The position numbers were made by a program, and so were the translations under genes. From contig NZ_CP109009.1 of NCBI RefSeq assembly GCF_036226685.1, positions 2,914,001 to 2,978,000 of the forward strand: a stretch of DNA of 64,000 nucleotides, given 5' to 3'. The notes under the pieces are model-generated. The model was not told the origin of the DNA. It worked only from the letters and a program-made list of their open reading frames with translations, and ran no database searches. This stretch comes from Streptomyces sp. NBC_00690. Lineage in GTDB: Bacteria > Actinomycetota > Actinomycetes > Streptomycetales > Streptomycetaceae. The stretch's first letter is position 1, and each line of letters opens with the position of its first letter. Positions 30,849 through 42,034 of this stretch are shown here, piece by piece.

Positions 30849-31202
30849 TCAGGGACGATCAAGGCGCAGTCGAACTGCTTTGGGGAGTCGTGCGACCACC
30901 AAATCGTAGGAATCCTCGATGAGTTCCCGCACCATCTCGGTGGGAAGTTCCTCGACCGTGACGGTGTTCCAATGGCGTTTGTTCATGTGCCAGCCGGGAG
31001 CGATCGCGGAGTGGTCGGTGCGAAGCTGTACGGCCAGGTCCGGATCACATTTGAGGTTGGCCTTGAGTGGCTTTGCGTCCAGCGAGCTCAGGGCGAACAT
31101 CTTCCCCGCCACCTTGAAGACCGACACATCCTCACCGAACGGGAATTCCTCGGTAGCGTCATTGAACTCCAGACAGAATGCCTTGAGTTCATCTGCGTCC
31201 AT
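30849..31202 (-). CDS. MmcQ/YjbR family protein
   Basis: 117 residues. The YjbR/CyaY-like pattern is seen: FPFGEDVSVFKVAGKMFALSSL, LKCDPDLAVQLR and the C-terminal HMNKRHWNTVTVEELP, then LIEDSYDLVVARLPK. Members have a DNA-binding-like fold, but the role is not established. ATG at 31202 has GGAGG 9 nt upstream. It precedes the lipoprotein gene by about 100 bp on the same strand. Confidence 0.88.
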   Translation of the reverse strand: MDADELKAFCLEFNDATEEFPFGEDVSVFKVAGKMFALSSLDAKPLKANLKCDPDLAVQLRTDHSAIAPGWHMNKRHWNTVTVEELPTEMVRELIEDSYDLVVARLPKAVRLRLDRP

Positions 31203-31279
31203 GCGACAGCCCTCCAGCGTTTTGGGGTCGGGGCCCGGCGCCACGAGAGCGGCGAGCCCCGTACGGTCCCGGCTGAGCC

Positions 31280-32578
31280 CTATGCTCCGTGCCCGTTCTC
31301 CGCACGCCCTGGAACCGGCTCCACCAGAACGGTGACGATCTTGTTCCGACGCCCTGCGGGGGACTCGGCCGTCAGCCGAAGCGCCCGTCCGTCCGGCAGG
31401 TCGACCACGGCGCCCGCACCCGCGATCGGTACCCGTCCCAGGGCCTTCGCCAGCAGTCCGCCGACGGTTTCCACATCCTCGTCGTCCAACTCGTCCAGAC
31501 CATAGAGCTCGCCCATGTCACCGATGTCCAAGCGCGCGGTGACCCTGAAGCTTCCCTCGCCCAGATCCTCGATCGGCGGAAGTTCACGGTCGTACTCATC
31601 CGTGATCTCGCCGACGATCTCCTCCAGGATGTCTTCGATCGTGACGATCCCGGCCGTACCGCCGTACTCGTCGATGACGACGGCGACGTGGTTGCGCTTC
31701 TGCTGCATCTCGCGCAGCAGGTCCCCGGCATTCTTGGTGTCGGGAACGAAGACCGCCGCTCGCATGGCAGTGGAAACCAGATCGGCCTCGGACTCCCGAT
31801 TGATGTGCGTCTTTCGCGCAAGGTCCTTGAGATAGACGATGCCGACGACATCGTCCTCATTCTCACCGCTGACAGGAATGCGGGAGAAGCCGGAACGCAG
31901 GGCCAGGGTCATGGCCTGCCGAACGGTCTTGTACCGCTCGATGGAAATCAAGTCCGTGCGCGGAACCATGACTTCGCGGACCAATGTGTCACCGAGTTCG
32001 AAGACGGAGTGCACCATACGGCGCTCGTCGTCCTCGATCAGTGATTCCTGCTCGGCCAGATCGACCATCGCGCGCAGTTCCGCCTCACTGGCGAAGGGGC
32101 CCTTGCGGAAACCCTTCCCGGGAGTGAGCGCATTGCCGAGCAGGATCAGCAGTTGTGGAATCGGACCCATGATCCGCGCGAGCGGCAGCAGGACGTACGC
32201 GGCGGCGGTTGCCGTGTTCAGCGGGTGCTGACGGCCGATCGTCCGCGGGGAAACACCCACCGCCACATAGGAGACCAGGACCATCACGCCGATCGCGACG
32301 GCGAGCGCCTCCCAGGTCTCGGGGAACTCCTGGAGGCAGGCGTAGGTGACCAGGACGCCCGCGGCCATCTCACAGGCGACGCGCACCAGGAGGGCCACAT
32401 TGAGATAGCGGGTGGGGTCGCCGGCGACCTGTGCCAGCTTGGCAGCGCCCCGTCGCCCCGAGCGAGTGGCTTCCGCGGCACGGAAGCTGGAGACGCGTGC
32501 GATGCCGGCCTCGGCGCACGCCGCAAGCCAGGCGACGACGACCAGCAGAACCGCCCCGAAGACCAGTGGCCCGCTCAT
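31280..32578 (-). CDS. CNNM/CorC-type membrane protein (hemolysin family)
   Basis: 432 residues. The N-terminal DUF21 membrane domain has four hydrophobic segments, followed by a CBS pair ([16 protein letters not shown], then [40 protein letters not shown]) and a C-terminal CorC_HlyC domain. The family is now linked to Mg2+ export rather than haemolysis. Its ATG overlaps the ybeY stop by 4 nt, so it is translated with ybeY. Confidence 0.92.
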   Translation of the reverse strand: MSGPLVFGAVLLVVVAWLAACAEAGIARVSSFRAAEATRSGRRGAAKLAQVAGDPTRYLNVALLVRVACEMAAGVLVTYACLQEFPETWEALAVAIGVMVLVSYVAVGVSPRTIGRQHPLNTATAAAYVLLPLARIMGPIPQLLILLGNALTPGKGFRKGPFASEAELRAMVDLAEQESLIEDDERRMVHSVFELGDTLVREVMVPRTDLISIERYKTVRQAMTLALRSGFSRIPVSGENEDDVVGIVYLKDLARKTHINRESEADLVSTAMRAAVFVPDTKNAGDLLREMQQKRNHVAVVIDEYGGTAGIVTIEDILEEIVGEITDEYDRELPPIEDLGEGSFRVTARLDIGDMGELYGLDELDDEDVETVGGLLAKALGRVPIAGAGAVVDLPDGRALRLTAESPAGRRNKIVTVLVEPVPGRAENGHGA

Positions 32579-33072
32579 GAGACGGTCGGCGCGGGGGACG
32601 GTCCGGTCAGGCCCTTCTCCGCCCGCCAGCCGTCGACGATCGCCGCCTGGAGACCGAACATCTCGGCCTTCTCGTCCGGCTCCTCGTGGTCATAGCCGAG
32701 GAGGTGGAGGACGCCGTGGACGGTGAGCAGTTGCAACTCCTCGTCCATGGAGTGCTGGGTCGGGGACTGCTCACCCTGCGTCTTGGCAACTTCAGGACAG
32801 AGCACGATGTCACCGAGGAGCCCCTGGGGAGGCTCCTCGGCGTCCTTCACCGGTGGGCGCAGTTCGTCCATCGGGAAGGACATGACATCGGTGGGGCCCG
32901 GCAGATCCATCCATTGGATGTGGAGCTGTTCCATCGCCGCCTCGTCCACGACGATCACCGAGAGTTCGGAGAGCGGGTGGATCCTCATTCTCGCGAGCGC
33001 GTAGCGGGCGACGTCGAGGATCGCGTGCTCGTCGACCTCGGTTCCGGACTCGTTGTTGACGTCGATCGACAT
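32575..33072 (-). CDS. ybeY: Endoribonuclease YbeY (rRNA maturation)
   Basis: 165 residues. The zinc site [11 protein letters not shown] matches the family's HGxLHLxGYDH exactly, and [25 protein letters not shown] is also typical. YbeY acts in 16S rRNA 3' processing and ribosome quality control. ATG at 33072. It lies 13 bp after phoH, its usual neighbour across bacteria, and overlaps the next gene. Confidence 0.95.
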   Translation of the reverse strand: MSIDVNNESGTEVDEHAILDVARYALARMRIHPLSELSVIVVDEAAMEQLHIQWMDLPGPTDVMSFPMDELRPPVKDAEEPPQGLLGDIVLCPEVAKTQGEQSPTQHSMDEELQLLTVHGVLHLLGYDHEEPDEKAEMFGLQAAIVDGWRAEKGLTGPSPAPTVS

Positions 33073-33085
33073 GGTGTGGTTCGAG

Positions 33086-34168
<1,083 letters not shown>

Positions 34169-34455
34169 GGGCCGGCTCTGTGGCCTGCACATACCTCCCG
34201 TCGCAGGGTTGTCGCTGCTCGACAACCTCTGGAACTCCAGCGTACGACGCCGTGCTGACAAGGACCGAGGGCTTTTTCACCCTGAGCTCCGACAGGCCCA
34301 TGAGAACCACGAGACCAACGAGATCCGACGAGATCCGAGGAGACCGACAGGCTCCGACGGGGTGGCACTGTCCGGCACGGGGCACCGGGAACCCGACCGG
34401 GCCGGAAGGCGCGGTCGGGTGCGACGAACCGTCTCGGCCCGGCGAGCGGCGGAAG
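34169..34455. repeat. Intergenic region with degenerate short repeats
   Basis: No gene is seen. Between about 34305 and 34355 a 9-13 base motif related to GAGATCCGACGA/GAGACCAACGA is repeated imperfectly four times. The phoH promoter should lie in the left part. Confidence 0.5.
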
Positions 34456-35604
34456 TCAGGCTGAGTTGCGGAAGCCGATCGTGGGGACGGCCCTGGGCAG
34501 GGGCCACGGCCTGGCCGGGGCCGGCAGGAGCCCATCGAGGAACGTGTACCTGCGCAGGGCCGCCGGGTCCTGGTCGGCCATCCCTTGGACCTGCTGCCAC
34601 CAGGTCGCGATCTCCAGCCACCCGGGCGCCGAGAGCGATCCTCCGAACTCCTGCACCGACAGCGCCGCGGTCAACCCCGCGAAAGCGAGCCGGTCGGCCA
34701 GCGGCCACTGCGCGAGGGTGCCGGTGACGAAACCGGCGACGAACACATCGCCTGCGCCCGTCGGGTCGAGGGCCTCCACCACGATGGCGGGGACCTCGGC
34801 GCACTCACCGGTGCGACCGTCCACCGCGTACGCGCCCTCCGCGCCGAGCGTGACCACGGCCACCGGCACCCGCTCGGTGAGGGCGTGCGCCGCAGCCCGT
34901 GGGCAGTCGGTGCGGGTGTAGCGCATGGCCTCCTCGGCATTGGGGAGGAATGCTTCGCAGTGCTCCAGATCGGCTAGGTCGTCCGGGTCCCAGCGGCCCG
35001 TCTCGTCCCAGCCGACGTCGGCGAAGACCCGGGTGCCCTGCCGGGCCGCCTGTGCGATCCACTCGTCCCGGCGGCCGGGTGTGAGCGAGGCGATGGCGGC
35101 TCTCGCGGGCGGCGGGCACTCAGGGGCGGACTCGGGCGGTGGTGCCTCATGGCCGTGGGAGACCATCGTCCGCTCGCCCTCGTACGCCATCGAGACGGTG
35201 ACCGGGGAGTGCCAGCCGGGAACCGTGCGCGACAGGGCGAGATCGATTCCCTCGCCCTGCTCCAGGGCGTCCCAGCAGTAATCGCCGTAGTGATCGTCAC
35301 CGAAGGCGGCAGCGAGGGAGGTCCGCAGGCCCAGCCGGGCCAGGGCGGTGGCCATGTTGGCGACGCCACCGGGGCTGGAGCCCATGCCGTGCGCCCAGGA
35401 CTCGGTGCCGCGCACGGGTGCGGAGCCGAGCCCGGTGAAGATGATGTCGAGGAAGACGGTCCCGGTGAGGTAGACATCGCAGGCGGGATCGGCGGGGGTG
35501 CGCAGGGCGGAGAGGGGATCGAGGCAGGGGGGTTTGGGGACCGGGGCCTGCTGGGCCTCCCGGGGTCCGTGCTGTTGCCCGTGTTTTCCGTGTCGCGTGC
35601 TCAC
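34456..35604 (-). CDS. PfkB-family carbohydrate kinase
   Basis: 382 residues. Ribokinase-fold signatures are present: the N-terminal GGVANMATALARLGLRTSLAAAFGDDHYG and the C-terminal DPTGAGDVFVAGFVTG with the anion-hole GAGD and catalytic Asp. The substrate (sugar or nucleoside) is not clear. The first 30 residues are Gln/His/Pro-rich and poorly conserved in appearance. The GTG at 35604 has AGGAG 10 nt upstream; the frame is open to 35778. Confidence 0.9.
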   Translation of the reverse strand: MSTRHGKHGQQHGPREAQQAPVPKPPCLDPLSALRTPADPACDVYLTGTVFLDIIFTGLGSAPVRGTESWAHGMGSSPGGVANMATALARLGLRTSLAAAFGDDHYGDYCWDALEQGEGIDLALSRTVPGWHSPVTVSMAYEGERTMVSHGHEAPPPESAPECPPPARAAIASLTPGRRDEWIAQAARQGTRVFADVGWDETGRWDPDDLADLEHCEAFLPNAEEAMRYTRTDCPRAAAHALTERVPVAVVTLGAEGAYAVDGRTGECAEVPAIVVEALDPTGAGDVFVAGFVTGTLAQWPLADRLAFAGLTAALSVQEFGGSLSAPGWLEIATWWQQVQGMADQDPAALRRYTFLDGLLPAPARPWPLPRAVPTIGFRNSA

Positions 35605-35996
35605 CGTGCCGCCGCTCCTGTGCGTGGTGCAGATGAGGGCAAGTGTGCCTGATGGAGCCTGCTGGGGCGGGGCCTGTTGTGAGAGGAAGGAAGAAGTTTC
35701 TTCGGTCGGGACTGCTCTTTCCGTGCAAGTCACAGCGAGCACGACAATCGACCCATTTCGCCCAGCGTGCGGCCCCAACGAGCAGCAGAGGCCCCCACCG
35801 AAGGGGAGTACGGGCCCACCCGACTGTTGTGGACGATTCCGGTTGGTTCGGCCGATTCGACCGGTTCAGCTCTAGTGCGGCTGGTCCGGCTGGCCCGCTG
35901 GCCCACGGGGCTGGCTGGTGCGATCCGGTCGACGAGGATCGACCCGAACCCGGAAGGTCAGCAGACCGCCGGGCCCGGGCGATCCAGCGAGCCGCG
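35605..35996. other. 392-bp intergenic region with local repeats
   Basis: Contains the kinase promoter side. From about 35835 to 35925 it is a run of imperfect 8-10 base repeats around GGTTCGGCCGATTCGACCGG and GGCTGGTCCGGCTGGCCCGCTGG. No gene is supported. Confidence 0.5.
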
Positions 35997-37022
35997 CTAG
36001 AAACCCGACTCGCCGGCGAAGTCGTATGCGTCCACCTCGGCGAGCAAACGGGTGCGCCGCTCCTCGTCGTCCTGGAGGAAGGCCGCGACGAACGAGTTGC
36101 GAGCGAGCTCACGCAGCCGCTCATGATCCAGGTCCAGCGCCTCCCGGACGGCGTGGAAGGTGTCCCCCACGTATCCGCCGAAGTACGCCGGGTCGTCCGA
36201 GTTCACCGTGCAGAGCAGCCCGGCATCCATCAGCTGCCGCAGCGGATGGTCTTCCAGTACGTCGATGACCTTGAGCCGGACGTTCGACAGGGGGCACAAG
36301 GTCAGCGGCACCCTTTCGCGGGCGAGCCGGGCCACCAACTCGCTGTCCTCGATGCAGCGCAGGCCATGGTCGATGCGCTCGACTCCGAGGACGTCCAGTG
36401 CCTCGCGGATGTACTCCGGCGGGCCCTCCTCCCCCGCATGGGCCACCTTGCGCAGCCCCAGGGCTCCGGCCGCCTCGTACACCTCACGGAACTTCGACGG
36501 CGGATGCCCCGCCTCAGCGGAGTCGAGGCCGACGGCCGTGATCCGATGGAGGTGGGGCCTCGCCGCATCGAGGGTTTCCAGCGCGGATGCGGCGGACAGG
36601 TCCCGCAGGAAGCACATGATCAGACGGGTGGAGATGCCGTGGCGGTCCTCGCTCCGGTCGAGCGCCCGGGCGATGCCGTCGATGACGGTGCCGATCGGCA
36701 CACCCCGGGCGGTGTGGGCTTGGGGGTCGAAGAAGATCTCGGCGTGCCGCACCCCCTGCGCGGCGGCCCGGGTCAGATAGGCGTCCGTCAGATCGGTGAA
36801 GTCGTCCTCGGTCCGCAACACCGCCATCAGGGCGTAGTAGAGGTCGAGGAAGGACTGGAGGTCGTCGAAGAGATAGGCGCTGCGCAGCGCCTCGGTGTCC
36901 GGGTAGGGCAGCTGGACGCCGTTGCGCGCGGCGAGGGCGAAGGCGAGTTCCGGTTCCAGGGTGCCTTCGATGTGGAGGTGGAGTTCGGCTTTGGGGAGGG
37001 GCACGGGTCCAGCTTCGTTCAT
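35997..37022 (-). CDS. Adenine/adenosine deaminase family protein
   Basis: 341 residues, amidohydrolase TIM barrel. Zinc and catalytic residues are in place: [10 protein letters not shown] (His pair), the HAGEEG catalytic region (His and Glu), and [10 protein letters not shown] (Asp pair). It should deaminate a purine. The [12 protein letters not shown] start differs from classical Add (HxHLDG) and is typical of the adenine-deaminase-like branch (yeast Aah1 type), so adenine may be the substrate. Its ATG overlaps the rnz stop by 4 nt. Confidence 0.9.
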   Translation of the reverse strand: MNEAGPVPLPKAELHLHIEGTLEPELAFALAARNGVQLPYPDTEALRSAYLFDDLQSFLDLYYALMAVLRTEDDFTDLTDAYLTRAAAQGVRHAEIFFDPQAHTARGVPIGTVIDGIARALDRSEDRHGISTRLIMCFLRDLSAASALETLDAARPHLHRITAVGLDSAEAGHPPSKFREVYEAAGALGLRKVAHAGEEGPPEYIREALDVLGVERIDHGLRCIEDSELVARLARERVPLTLCPLSNVRLKVIDVLEDHPLRQLMDAGLLCTVNSDDPAYFGGYVGDTFHAVREALDLDHERLRELARNSFVAAFLQDDEERRTRLLAEVDAYDFAGESGF

Positions 37023-37927
37023 GGTCGTCGGGTGGGGAGGGGGACGCGCAGGAGGTCGGCCGCGATGGTCAACTCGCCGTCGAATCCGGCGGCCCGCGCC
37101 TGTCGCTCGAAGGCGTCCGGGTCCGCGTAGCGCTGGGAGAAGTGGGTGAGGACGAGATGCCGCACACCCGCCTCACGGGCGACCCGGGCAGCCTGGCCGG
37201 CCGTGAGATGGCCGTGGTCCTTGGCGAGCTGTTCGTCCTCGTCCAGGAAGGTGGATTCGATGACGAGCAGATCGCAATCCTCGGCGAGGGCGTACACGCC
37301 GTCACAGAGTCGGGTGTCCATGACGAACGCGAATCGCTGGCCACGGCGTTCCTCACTGACCTGGTCCAGGGTGACTTCGCGCAGTGCGCCCTCGCGCTGG
37401 ATGCGGCCCACGTCGGGGCCGCGGATGCCGTGGGCGGCCAGCTTCTCGGGGAGCATCCGTCGGCCGTCCGGCTCGACGAGTCGATAGCCGAATGACTCGA
37501 CCGGGTGGGAGAGCCGGTGGGCGAGGAGTTGGTACGCCCCGGTGGTGGCGAGCGGCCCGTCGGCGGCGACGGGGGCCTCGGTCAGCTGCACCGTCTCCCG
37601 GTAGGCCGTCGCATAGCGCAGGCGGTCGAAGTAGCGCTGACCGCTGGCGGGGTAGTGGGCGACGACCTCGTGCGGAACGCGATCGAGGTTGATGCGCTGG
37701 ATGACCCCGGCCAGCCCCAGCGAGTGGTCGCCGTGGAAGTGGGTGATGCAGATGCGGTTGATGTCGTGGGCGGCGACCCCGGCCCGCAGCATCTGGCGCT
37801 GGGTGCCTTCGCCGGGGTCGAAGAGAATGCCTTCGGCACCCCAGCGCAGGAGGTAGCCGTTGTGGTTGCGGTGGCGGGTGGGGACCTGGCTGGCGGTGCC
37901 CAGCACCACCAATTCTCGTACGGACAA
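37019..37927 (-). CDS. rnz: Ribonuclease Z
   Basis: 302 residues. It cleaves the 3' trailer of tRNA precursors. The metallo-beta-lactamase motif [11 protein letters not shown] is complete, with further ligands in [10 protein letters not shown] and the C-terminal [10 protein letters not shown]. The start is a TTG at 37927 by homology to the family beginning [17 protein letters not shown]; no good SD precedes it. It lies 12 bp after the HIT gene and overlaps the deaminase gene, so the three are likely one message. Confidence 0.94.
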   Translation of the reverse strand: MSVRELVVLGTASQVPTRHRNHNGYLLRWGAEGILFDPGEGTQRQMLRAGVAAHDINRICITHFHGDHSLGLAGVIQRINLDRVPHEVVAHYPASGQRYFDRLRYATAYRETVQLTEAPVAADGPLATTGAYQLLAHRLSHPVESFGYRLVEPDGRRMLPEKLAAHGIRGPDVGRIQREGALREVTLDQVSEERRGQRFAFVMDTRLCDGVYALAEDCDLLVIESTFLDEDEQLAKDHGHLTAGQAARVAREAGVRHLVLTHFSQRYADPDAFERQARAAGFDGELTIAADLLRVPLPTRRP

Positions 37928-37939
37928 GATCGGTCGCCG

Positions 37940-38299
37940 CTATCCAGGGGGCCAGGCGAGCCCGCGTCCGCCGAGGACGTGCGCATGGGCGTGGAAGACG
38001 GTCTGGCCCGCACCCGAACCGGTGTTGAAGACGATGCGGTATCCGGAGTCGATCGTCTTCTCCTGCTCGGCGACCTCACCGGCCAGACGCAGCACGTCCG
38101 CCGCGAGGACGGGCTCGGCCACGGCGAGGGAGGCCGCGTCGGGGTAGTGGGCCCGCGGGATCACCAACACATGGGTGGGCGCCTGGGGGTTGATGTCGCG
38201 GAAGGCGACCGCGGTCTCGGTCTCCCGGACCAAGGTGGCGGGCACATCACCCGCGACGATCTTGCAGAACAGGCAGTCAGCCTGCGGTTCTCCCGCCAT
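37940..38299 (-). CDS. HIT-family (histidine triad) hydrolase
   Basis: 119 residues. CLFCKIVAGDVPATLV at the start is the usual HIT N-terminus, with a Cys pair that may bind zinc. The triad HAHAHVLGG near residue 104 is the nucleotide-hydrolase active site. HINT-type members split phosphoramidates of AMP. ATG at 38299 has GGAGG upstream. First gene of the HIT-rnz-deaminase group. Confidence 0.93.
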   Translation of the reverse strand: MAGEPQADCLFCKIVAGDVPATLVRETETAVAFRDINPQAPTHVLVIPRAHYPDAASLAVAEPVLAADVLRLAGEVAEQEKTIDSGYRIVFNTGSGAGQTVFHAHAHVLGGRGLAWPPG

Positions 38300-38370
38300 G
38301 CCGGGTCCTCCTCGCGTTTCGTCCAGTACCCGTGCATCGTATCGAGCCCGGGTGTCCGGCCCGTCCGCCC

Positions 38371-38379
38371 TGTGGACAA
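38371..38379 (-). promoter_or_regulatory. Single DnaA-box match (TTGTCCACA)
   Basis: A perfect TTGTCCACA on the minus strand, in the intergenic gap 72 bp upstream of the HIT gene. A lone box is weak evidence of function. Confidence 0.35.
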
Positions 38380-38435
38380 CGCGGCGTGCGATCCGGCTCC
38401 CGTGCTCGCGCCAGGACCGCAGCGGGGGCGGCCGG

Positions 38436-38455
38436 GCCGGCCGTCGACGGCCGGC
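38436..38455. other. 20-bp perfect palindrome beside the tricorn terminator
   Basis: GCCGGCCGTCGACGGCCGGC is self-complementary and lies just beyond the hairpin at 38458-38488; perhaps a second termination hairpin. Confidence 0.5.
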
Positions 38456-38457
38456 TT

Positions 38458-38488
38458 CCGCCCGGCTCCCACCGGGGAAGCCGGGCGG
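38458..38488 (-). terminator. Terminator of the tricorn protease gene
   Basis: A 10-bp stem (CCGCCCGGCT / AGCCGGGCGG) with an 11-nt loop, 5 nt beyond the stop codon. Confidence 0.75.
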
Positions 38489-38493
38489 GTACA

Positions 38494-41400
38494 TCACTCG
38501 ACTGTGGGCGGCGACTTAGCCGGGTTCTCCACCAGCGCCGCCAGCGCCATCCGCGCGGCCTCGTCCAACTGCGGGTCCCGGCCGGCCACGTGGTCCTGCG
38601 GAGTCATGACGACCTCCACATCGGGATCCACTCCATGGTTCTCCACTCCCCAGCCGTAACCCTCCAGCCAGAAGGCGTACTTGGGCTGGGTCACCGCAGT
38701 GCCGTCGACCAGCGTGTATCTGCTGTCGATGCCCACCACACCGCCCCAGGTCCGCGTCCCCACCACCGGACCGATCCCCAGGGCCTTGATCGCCGCGTTG
38801 ACGATGTCCCCGTCGGATCCGGAGAACTCGTTGGCCACCACGACCACGGGCCCCCTCGGGGCGTCCTGCGGATAGCTGAAGGGCCGCATGTCGCGCGGCA
38901 GGTCCCAGCCCACGATCCGTCGGGCCAGCTTCTCGACCACCAGTTGGGAGGTGTGGCCCCCGCGGTTCTCCCGGACGTCGACGACAAGCCCTTCCCGCGC
39001 CACCTCGATCCGTAGATCACGGTGGATCTGGGCCCAGCCGGGAGCCTGCATGTCCGGTACGTGGAGATAGCCGAGCCGGCCCTGCGACTGCTCATGGACG
39101 TAGGCGCGCCGATCGGCGACCCAGGCGTGGTAGCGCAGCGGCTCCTCGTCCGCGATCGGCACCACCACCGCGTACCGGGGGTCGCCACCGCCTGCCGGAG
39201 CGATCGTCAACTCCACCGGCTTACCCGCCGAACCGACCAGCAGCGGCCCGGGGCCGGCGACCGGGTCGACCGGCCGGCCGTCGACGGCGGTGATCGCATC
39301 GCCCGCGCGGACCGCGACGCCGGGCGCGGCCAGCGGGGAGTGCGCCTGCGGGTCGGACGTCTCGGACGGAAGCACCCGGTCCACCCGCCAGATGCCGTCC
39401 TCGGCCCGCGAGAGGTCGGCGCCCAGGAGGCCCTGGCGCTCGGACCGACCGCCGAACCAGCCACGGGGGGTGACATAGGCGTGTGAGGTGCCCAGTTCCC
39501 CCTGTACCTCCCACAGAAGGTCCACCAGGTCGTCATGGGTGGCGATCCGGTCGAGCACGGGCCGGTAGCGGTCCAGTACGTCGTCCCAGTCGACGCCGCC
39601 GAGATCGGCACGCCAGAAGTTCTGGCGCATCAACCGGCCCGCCTCCTCGTACATCTGCCGCCATTCGGCAGCCGGGTCGAGCGGCTGACGAACCCGCGAG
39701 AGGTCGACGGTGATGTTGGTGTCACTGTCCTCGTCATGGGAGGCGCGTTGGTCGCTCGGGACCACCTTCACGCTGCCGCCCGTGAACAGGAGCACCCGCT
39801 TCCCGTCACCGCTGACCGAGTAGCTCGCCACGTCCGAGGCGAGTTCCTCCATGCCGGGCTGGACCAGGTCGTACCGCTCCAGCGAGGTGGTGGGCCCCGG
39901 GTCGCCCGGTTTGGCCCGGGCGGTGCCGAGCACGCCGCTCAGCGGGTGGCGCAACCAGAGCACTCCGTCCTTGGCGGCCCGCAGGGTCGAGTACCGGGCC
40001 GCCTCCACGGGGAACGGCACGATCCGATCGGCGATCCCCTCCAGATCGATCCTGGTGATGGCACCGCTCTGTCGACCGTCCCCTTCATCGCCCTTGTCCG
40101 GCCTATCGGGCTTGTCCGCTTCAAAGGGGCGGCCGTGGCGCTGCGGCCCGAAGGGCGAGGGGGTCGTGGCCGCCAGGGTGATCAGGTGCGGACGACAGCC
40201 GCCGACGAACGCGAGGTCGAAGACGTGCGAGTCGTAGACGGGGTCGAAGGCGCGCTCGGAGAGGAACACCAGGTGTTTGCCGTCGAGCGTGAACGCCGGC
40301 TGGAAGTCCCTGAAGCGCAACGGGGTGGCCTCGGCGACGGTGAGTTCGGCGGTGCCGGCCAGCTTGAGTTGGCGTAGGGGCGCAGGTCCGGCATGGGACC
40401 AGGCGAGCCAACCGGAGTCGGGCGAGAAGGTGAGACCGGTGGCCTCGCCGTCGGCGCTGCGGTCGACCTCGCGCACCTCCCCCGACTCCCGCTCGACCAG
40501 CAGGACCCGGCCGTCGTGGGTGGCGACCGCGGCTCGGCTGCCGTCGGGGGCCATGGCCAGGCCCAGCACCCTGCCGAGTTGCCCCGCCGCGAGCCTGCGC
40601 GGTGCGACCCCCGGTTGGGCACCGGTCGCCGGCGCGAACTCCAGGGCGTCCTCTCCCTCGGCATCCGTGACCCAGACGACGTGCTCGACGCCGTCGACCC
40701 GGAAGTTGCGGGGCAGTCTGGCGCGCACCCCCGGGGTGACGGACAGGGCCCTCGCCGGCCCTTCCCGATGCGTCACCCAGTGGATGCCGCCCCGTACCTC
40801 CACGGCGCTCCCGCGGCCGGTGTGGTCGGGCCGTGCGGAGCCCACGTGGTGTTCGGCGTCGATGAGCCGGGGGCGCAGATCGGTGCGTTGACCGCCGAGC
40901 TTGATGGTCAGCCGACGGGGTTGCGAGCTCTCGGCGAACACATCGTCGATGAGCCAGAGTTCGCCTGCGGAGCTGTAGACGATACGGGTCCCGTCGGTGG
41001 CGGCGTGCCGGGCGTAGAAGCCGCCGAGTGGTGTGTGCCGTCGCAGGTCCGCACCGTCCGGCTGGGCGGAGTAGACGGCTCCGGTGCCTTCGTGGTCGGA
41101 GAGGAAGGCGACTCTGCCCTCGGTGTCCCGGGAACCGTCCCCCTTGATCCACAGCGGGTACTCGATGTTGCCGGCCAACTCTTCGAGCAGCCGGACGAAC
41201 GTTCCGTCTCCGGCCCGGTCGATCCACAACTTCCCTGCCGTGCCGCCCCGGTAGCGCTTCCAGGCGGCGGCCTCTCGCCCCATGGTGGCGGAGAGCAGCA
41301 GCACTCCGGGCTCGCCGTGGGCAGCATCGCCCACCAGGCCGTACGGCAGCACGGTCGCCGGTCCGCCGTCCAGCGGAAGGGCTCTGGCCCAGGTGCGACG

Positions 41401-41736
41401 GGAGGACGCCTGTCCACGCGCGCTGATGGCAAGGACCTCGCCGTCGGGGGTCCAGCCGCGGACGGACGTCTTGTGGTCCCCCCAGTACGTCAACCGGGTC
41501 GTCGATCCGCCGTCGACCGGGGCCACGTGGACTTCGGGGGCGCCGTCGCGTCGGGAGGTCCAGGCGATGTGCGCGCCGTCGGGTGAGAAGCGCGGGTGGT
41601 CGACCGGTATGTCGTCGGCGCTGACGCGCCAGGCTCGACCGCCGTCGAGCGGGGCGACCCAGACGTCGTCCTCGGCGGTGAAGGCGATCAACTCGCCGTG
41701 AATGTGCGGATACCGGAGGTAGGCAGGCTGCGTCAC
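38494..41736 (-). CDS. Tricorn-type S41 protease
   Basis: 1080 residues. The first two thirds form beta-propeller repeats (WTSRRDGAPEVHVAPVDGG and similar blades), followed by a PDZ domain and an S41 catalytic domain. The tricorn tetrad can be placed: Ser-His in LGTSHAY near 748-749, nucleophile Ser in EFSGSDGD near 972, Glu in GVENHGVDPD near 1031. These are very close to archaeal tricorn S745/H746, S965 and E1023. It degrades peptides, perhaps downstream of the proteasome. GTG at 41736 follows TAGGGT by 6 nt, a leaderless layout. Confidence 0.95.
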   Translation of the reverse strand: MTQPAYLRYPHIHGELIAFTAEDDVWVAPLDGGRAWRVSADDIPVDHPRFSPDGAHIAWTSRRDGAPEVHVAPVDGGSTTRLTYWGDHKTSVRGWTPDGEVLAISARGQASSRRTWARALPLDGGPATVLPYGLVGDAAHGEPGVLLLSATMGREAAAWKRYRGGTAGKLWIDRAGDGTFVRLLEELAGNIEYPLWIKGDGSRDTEGRVAFLSDHEGTGAVYSAQPDGADLRRHTPLGGFYARHAATDGTRIVYSSAGELWLIDDVFAESSQPRRLTIKLGGQRTDLRPRLIDAEHHVGSARPDHTGRGSAVEVRGGIHWVTHREGPARALSVTPGVRARLPRNFRVDGVEHVVWVTDAEGEDALEFAPATGAQPGVAPRRLAAGQLGRVLGLAMAPDGSRAAVATHDGRVLLVERESGEVREVDRSADGEATGLTFSPDSGWLAWSHAGPAPLRQLKLAGTAELTVAEATPLRFRDFQPAFTLDGKHLVFLSERAFDPVYDSHVFDLAFVGGCRPHLITLAATTPSPFGPQRHGRPFEADKPDRPDKGDEGDGRQSGAITRIDLEGIADRIVPFPVEAARYSTLRAAKDGVLWLRHPLSGVLGTARAKPGDPGPTTSLERYDLVQPGMEELASDVASYSVSGDGKRVLLFTGGSVKVVPSDQRASHDEDSDTNITVDLSRVRQPLDPAAEWRQMYEEAGRLMRQNFWRADLGGVDWDDVLDRYRPVLDRIATHDDLVDLLWEVQGELGTSHAYVTPRGWFGGRSERQGLLGADLSRAEDGIWRVDRVLPSETSDPQAHSPLAAPGVAVRAGDAITAVDGRPVDPVAGPGPLLVGSAGKPVELTIAPAGGGDPRYAVVVPIADEEPLRYHAWVADRRAYVHEQSQGRLGYLHVPDMQAPGWAQIHRDLRIEVAREGLVVDVRENRGGHTSQLVVEKLARRIVGWDLPRDMRPFSYPQDAPRGPVVVVANEFSGSDGDIVNAAIKALGIGPVVGTRTWGGVVGIDSRYTLVDGTAVTQPKYAFWLEGYGWGVENHGVDPDVEVVMTPQDHVAGRDPQLDEAARMALAALVENPAKSPPTVE

Positions 41737-41742
41737 AGGATC

Positions 41743-41748
41743 ACCCTA
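41743..41748 (-). promoter_or_regulatory. Leaderless -10 element of the tricorn gene (TAGGGT)
   Basis: TAGGGT fits TANNNT and ends 6 nt before the GTG start; no SD. Confidence 0.55.
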
Positions 41749-41899
41749 GGCAGGTGGGGACGTCGAGGTCACGGCTTTGCGGCCAACATCGGCACATGGG
41801 TCGGCACCGCCTTCACGCTCACGCAGCGGGAAGCGGTGCAACCCGGTGGCGGACGGCATCCTTCAGCCGGCCGACAGCAGTGTGCGAGCGGGTGGCGCC

Positions 41900-42010
41900 G
41901 GTGGTTCGCACTCGGCCGGGCGGCGCGAGCACGGCGGGCGCGGGTGCGGGTGCATGGGTGCGTACGGGCGCTGGTCTGCGTACGGGCGCGTACGCGTACG
42001 CGGGGAGCAT
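41900..42010. repeat. Short-period intergenic repeats with a 16-bp palindrome
   Basis: Imperfect repeats of a GTGCGGGTGC / GCGTACGGGCG unit end in the perfect palindrome CGCGTACGCGTACGCG at 41987-42002. This lies between the tricorn start and the lipoprotein end; no gene is seen. Confidence 0.5.
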
Positions 42011-42034
42011 CCTCACCCATACGCACGGGCCCGG

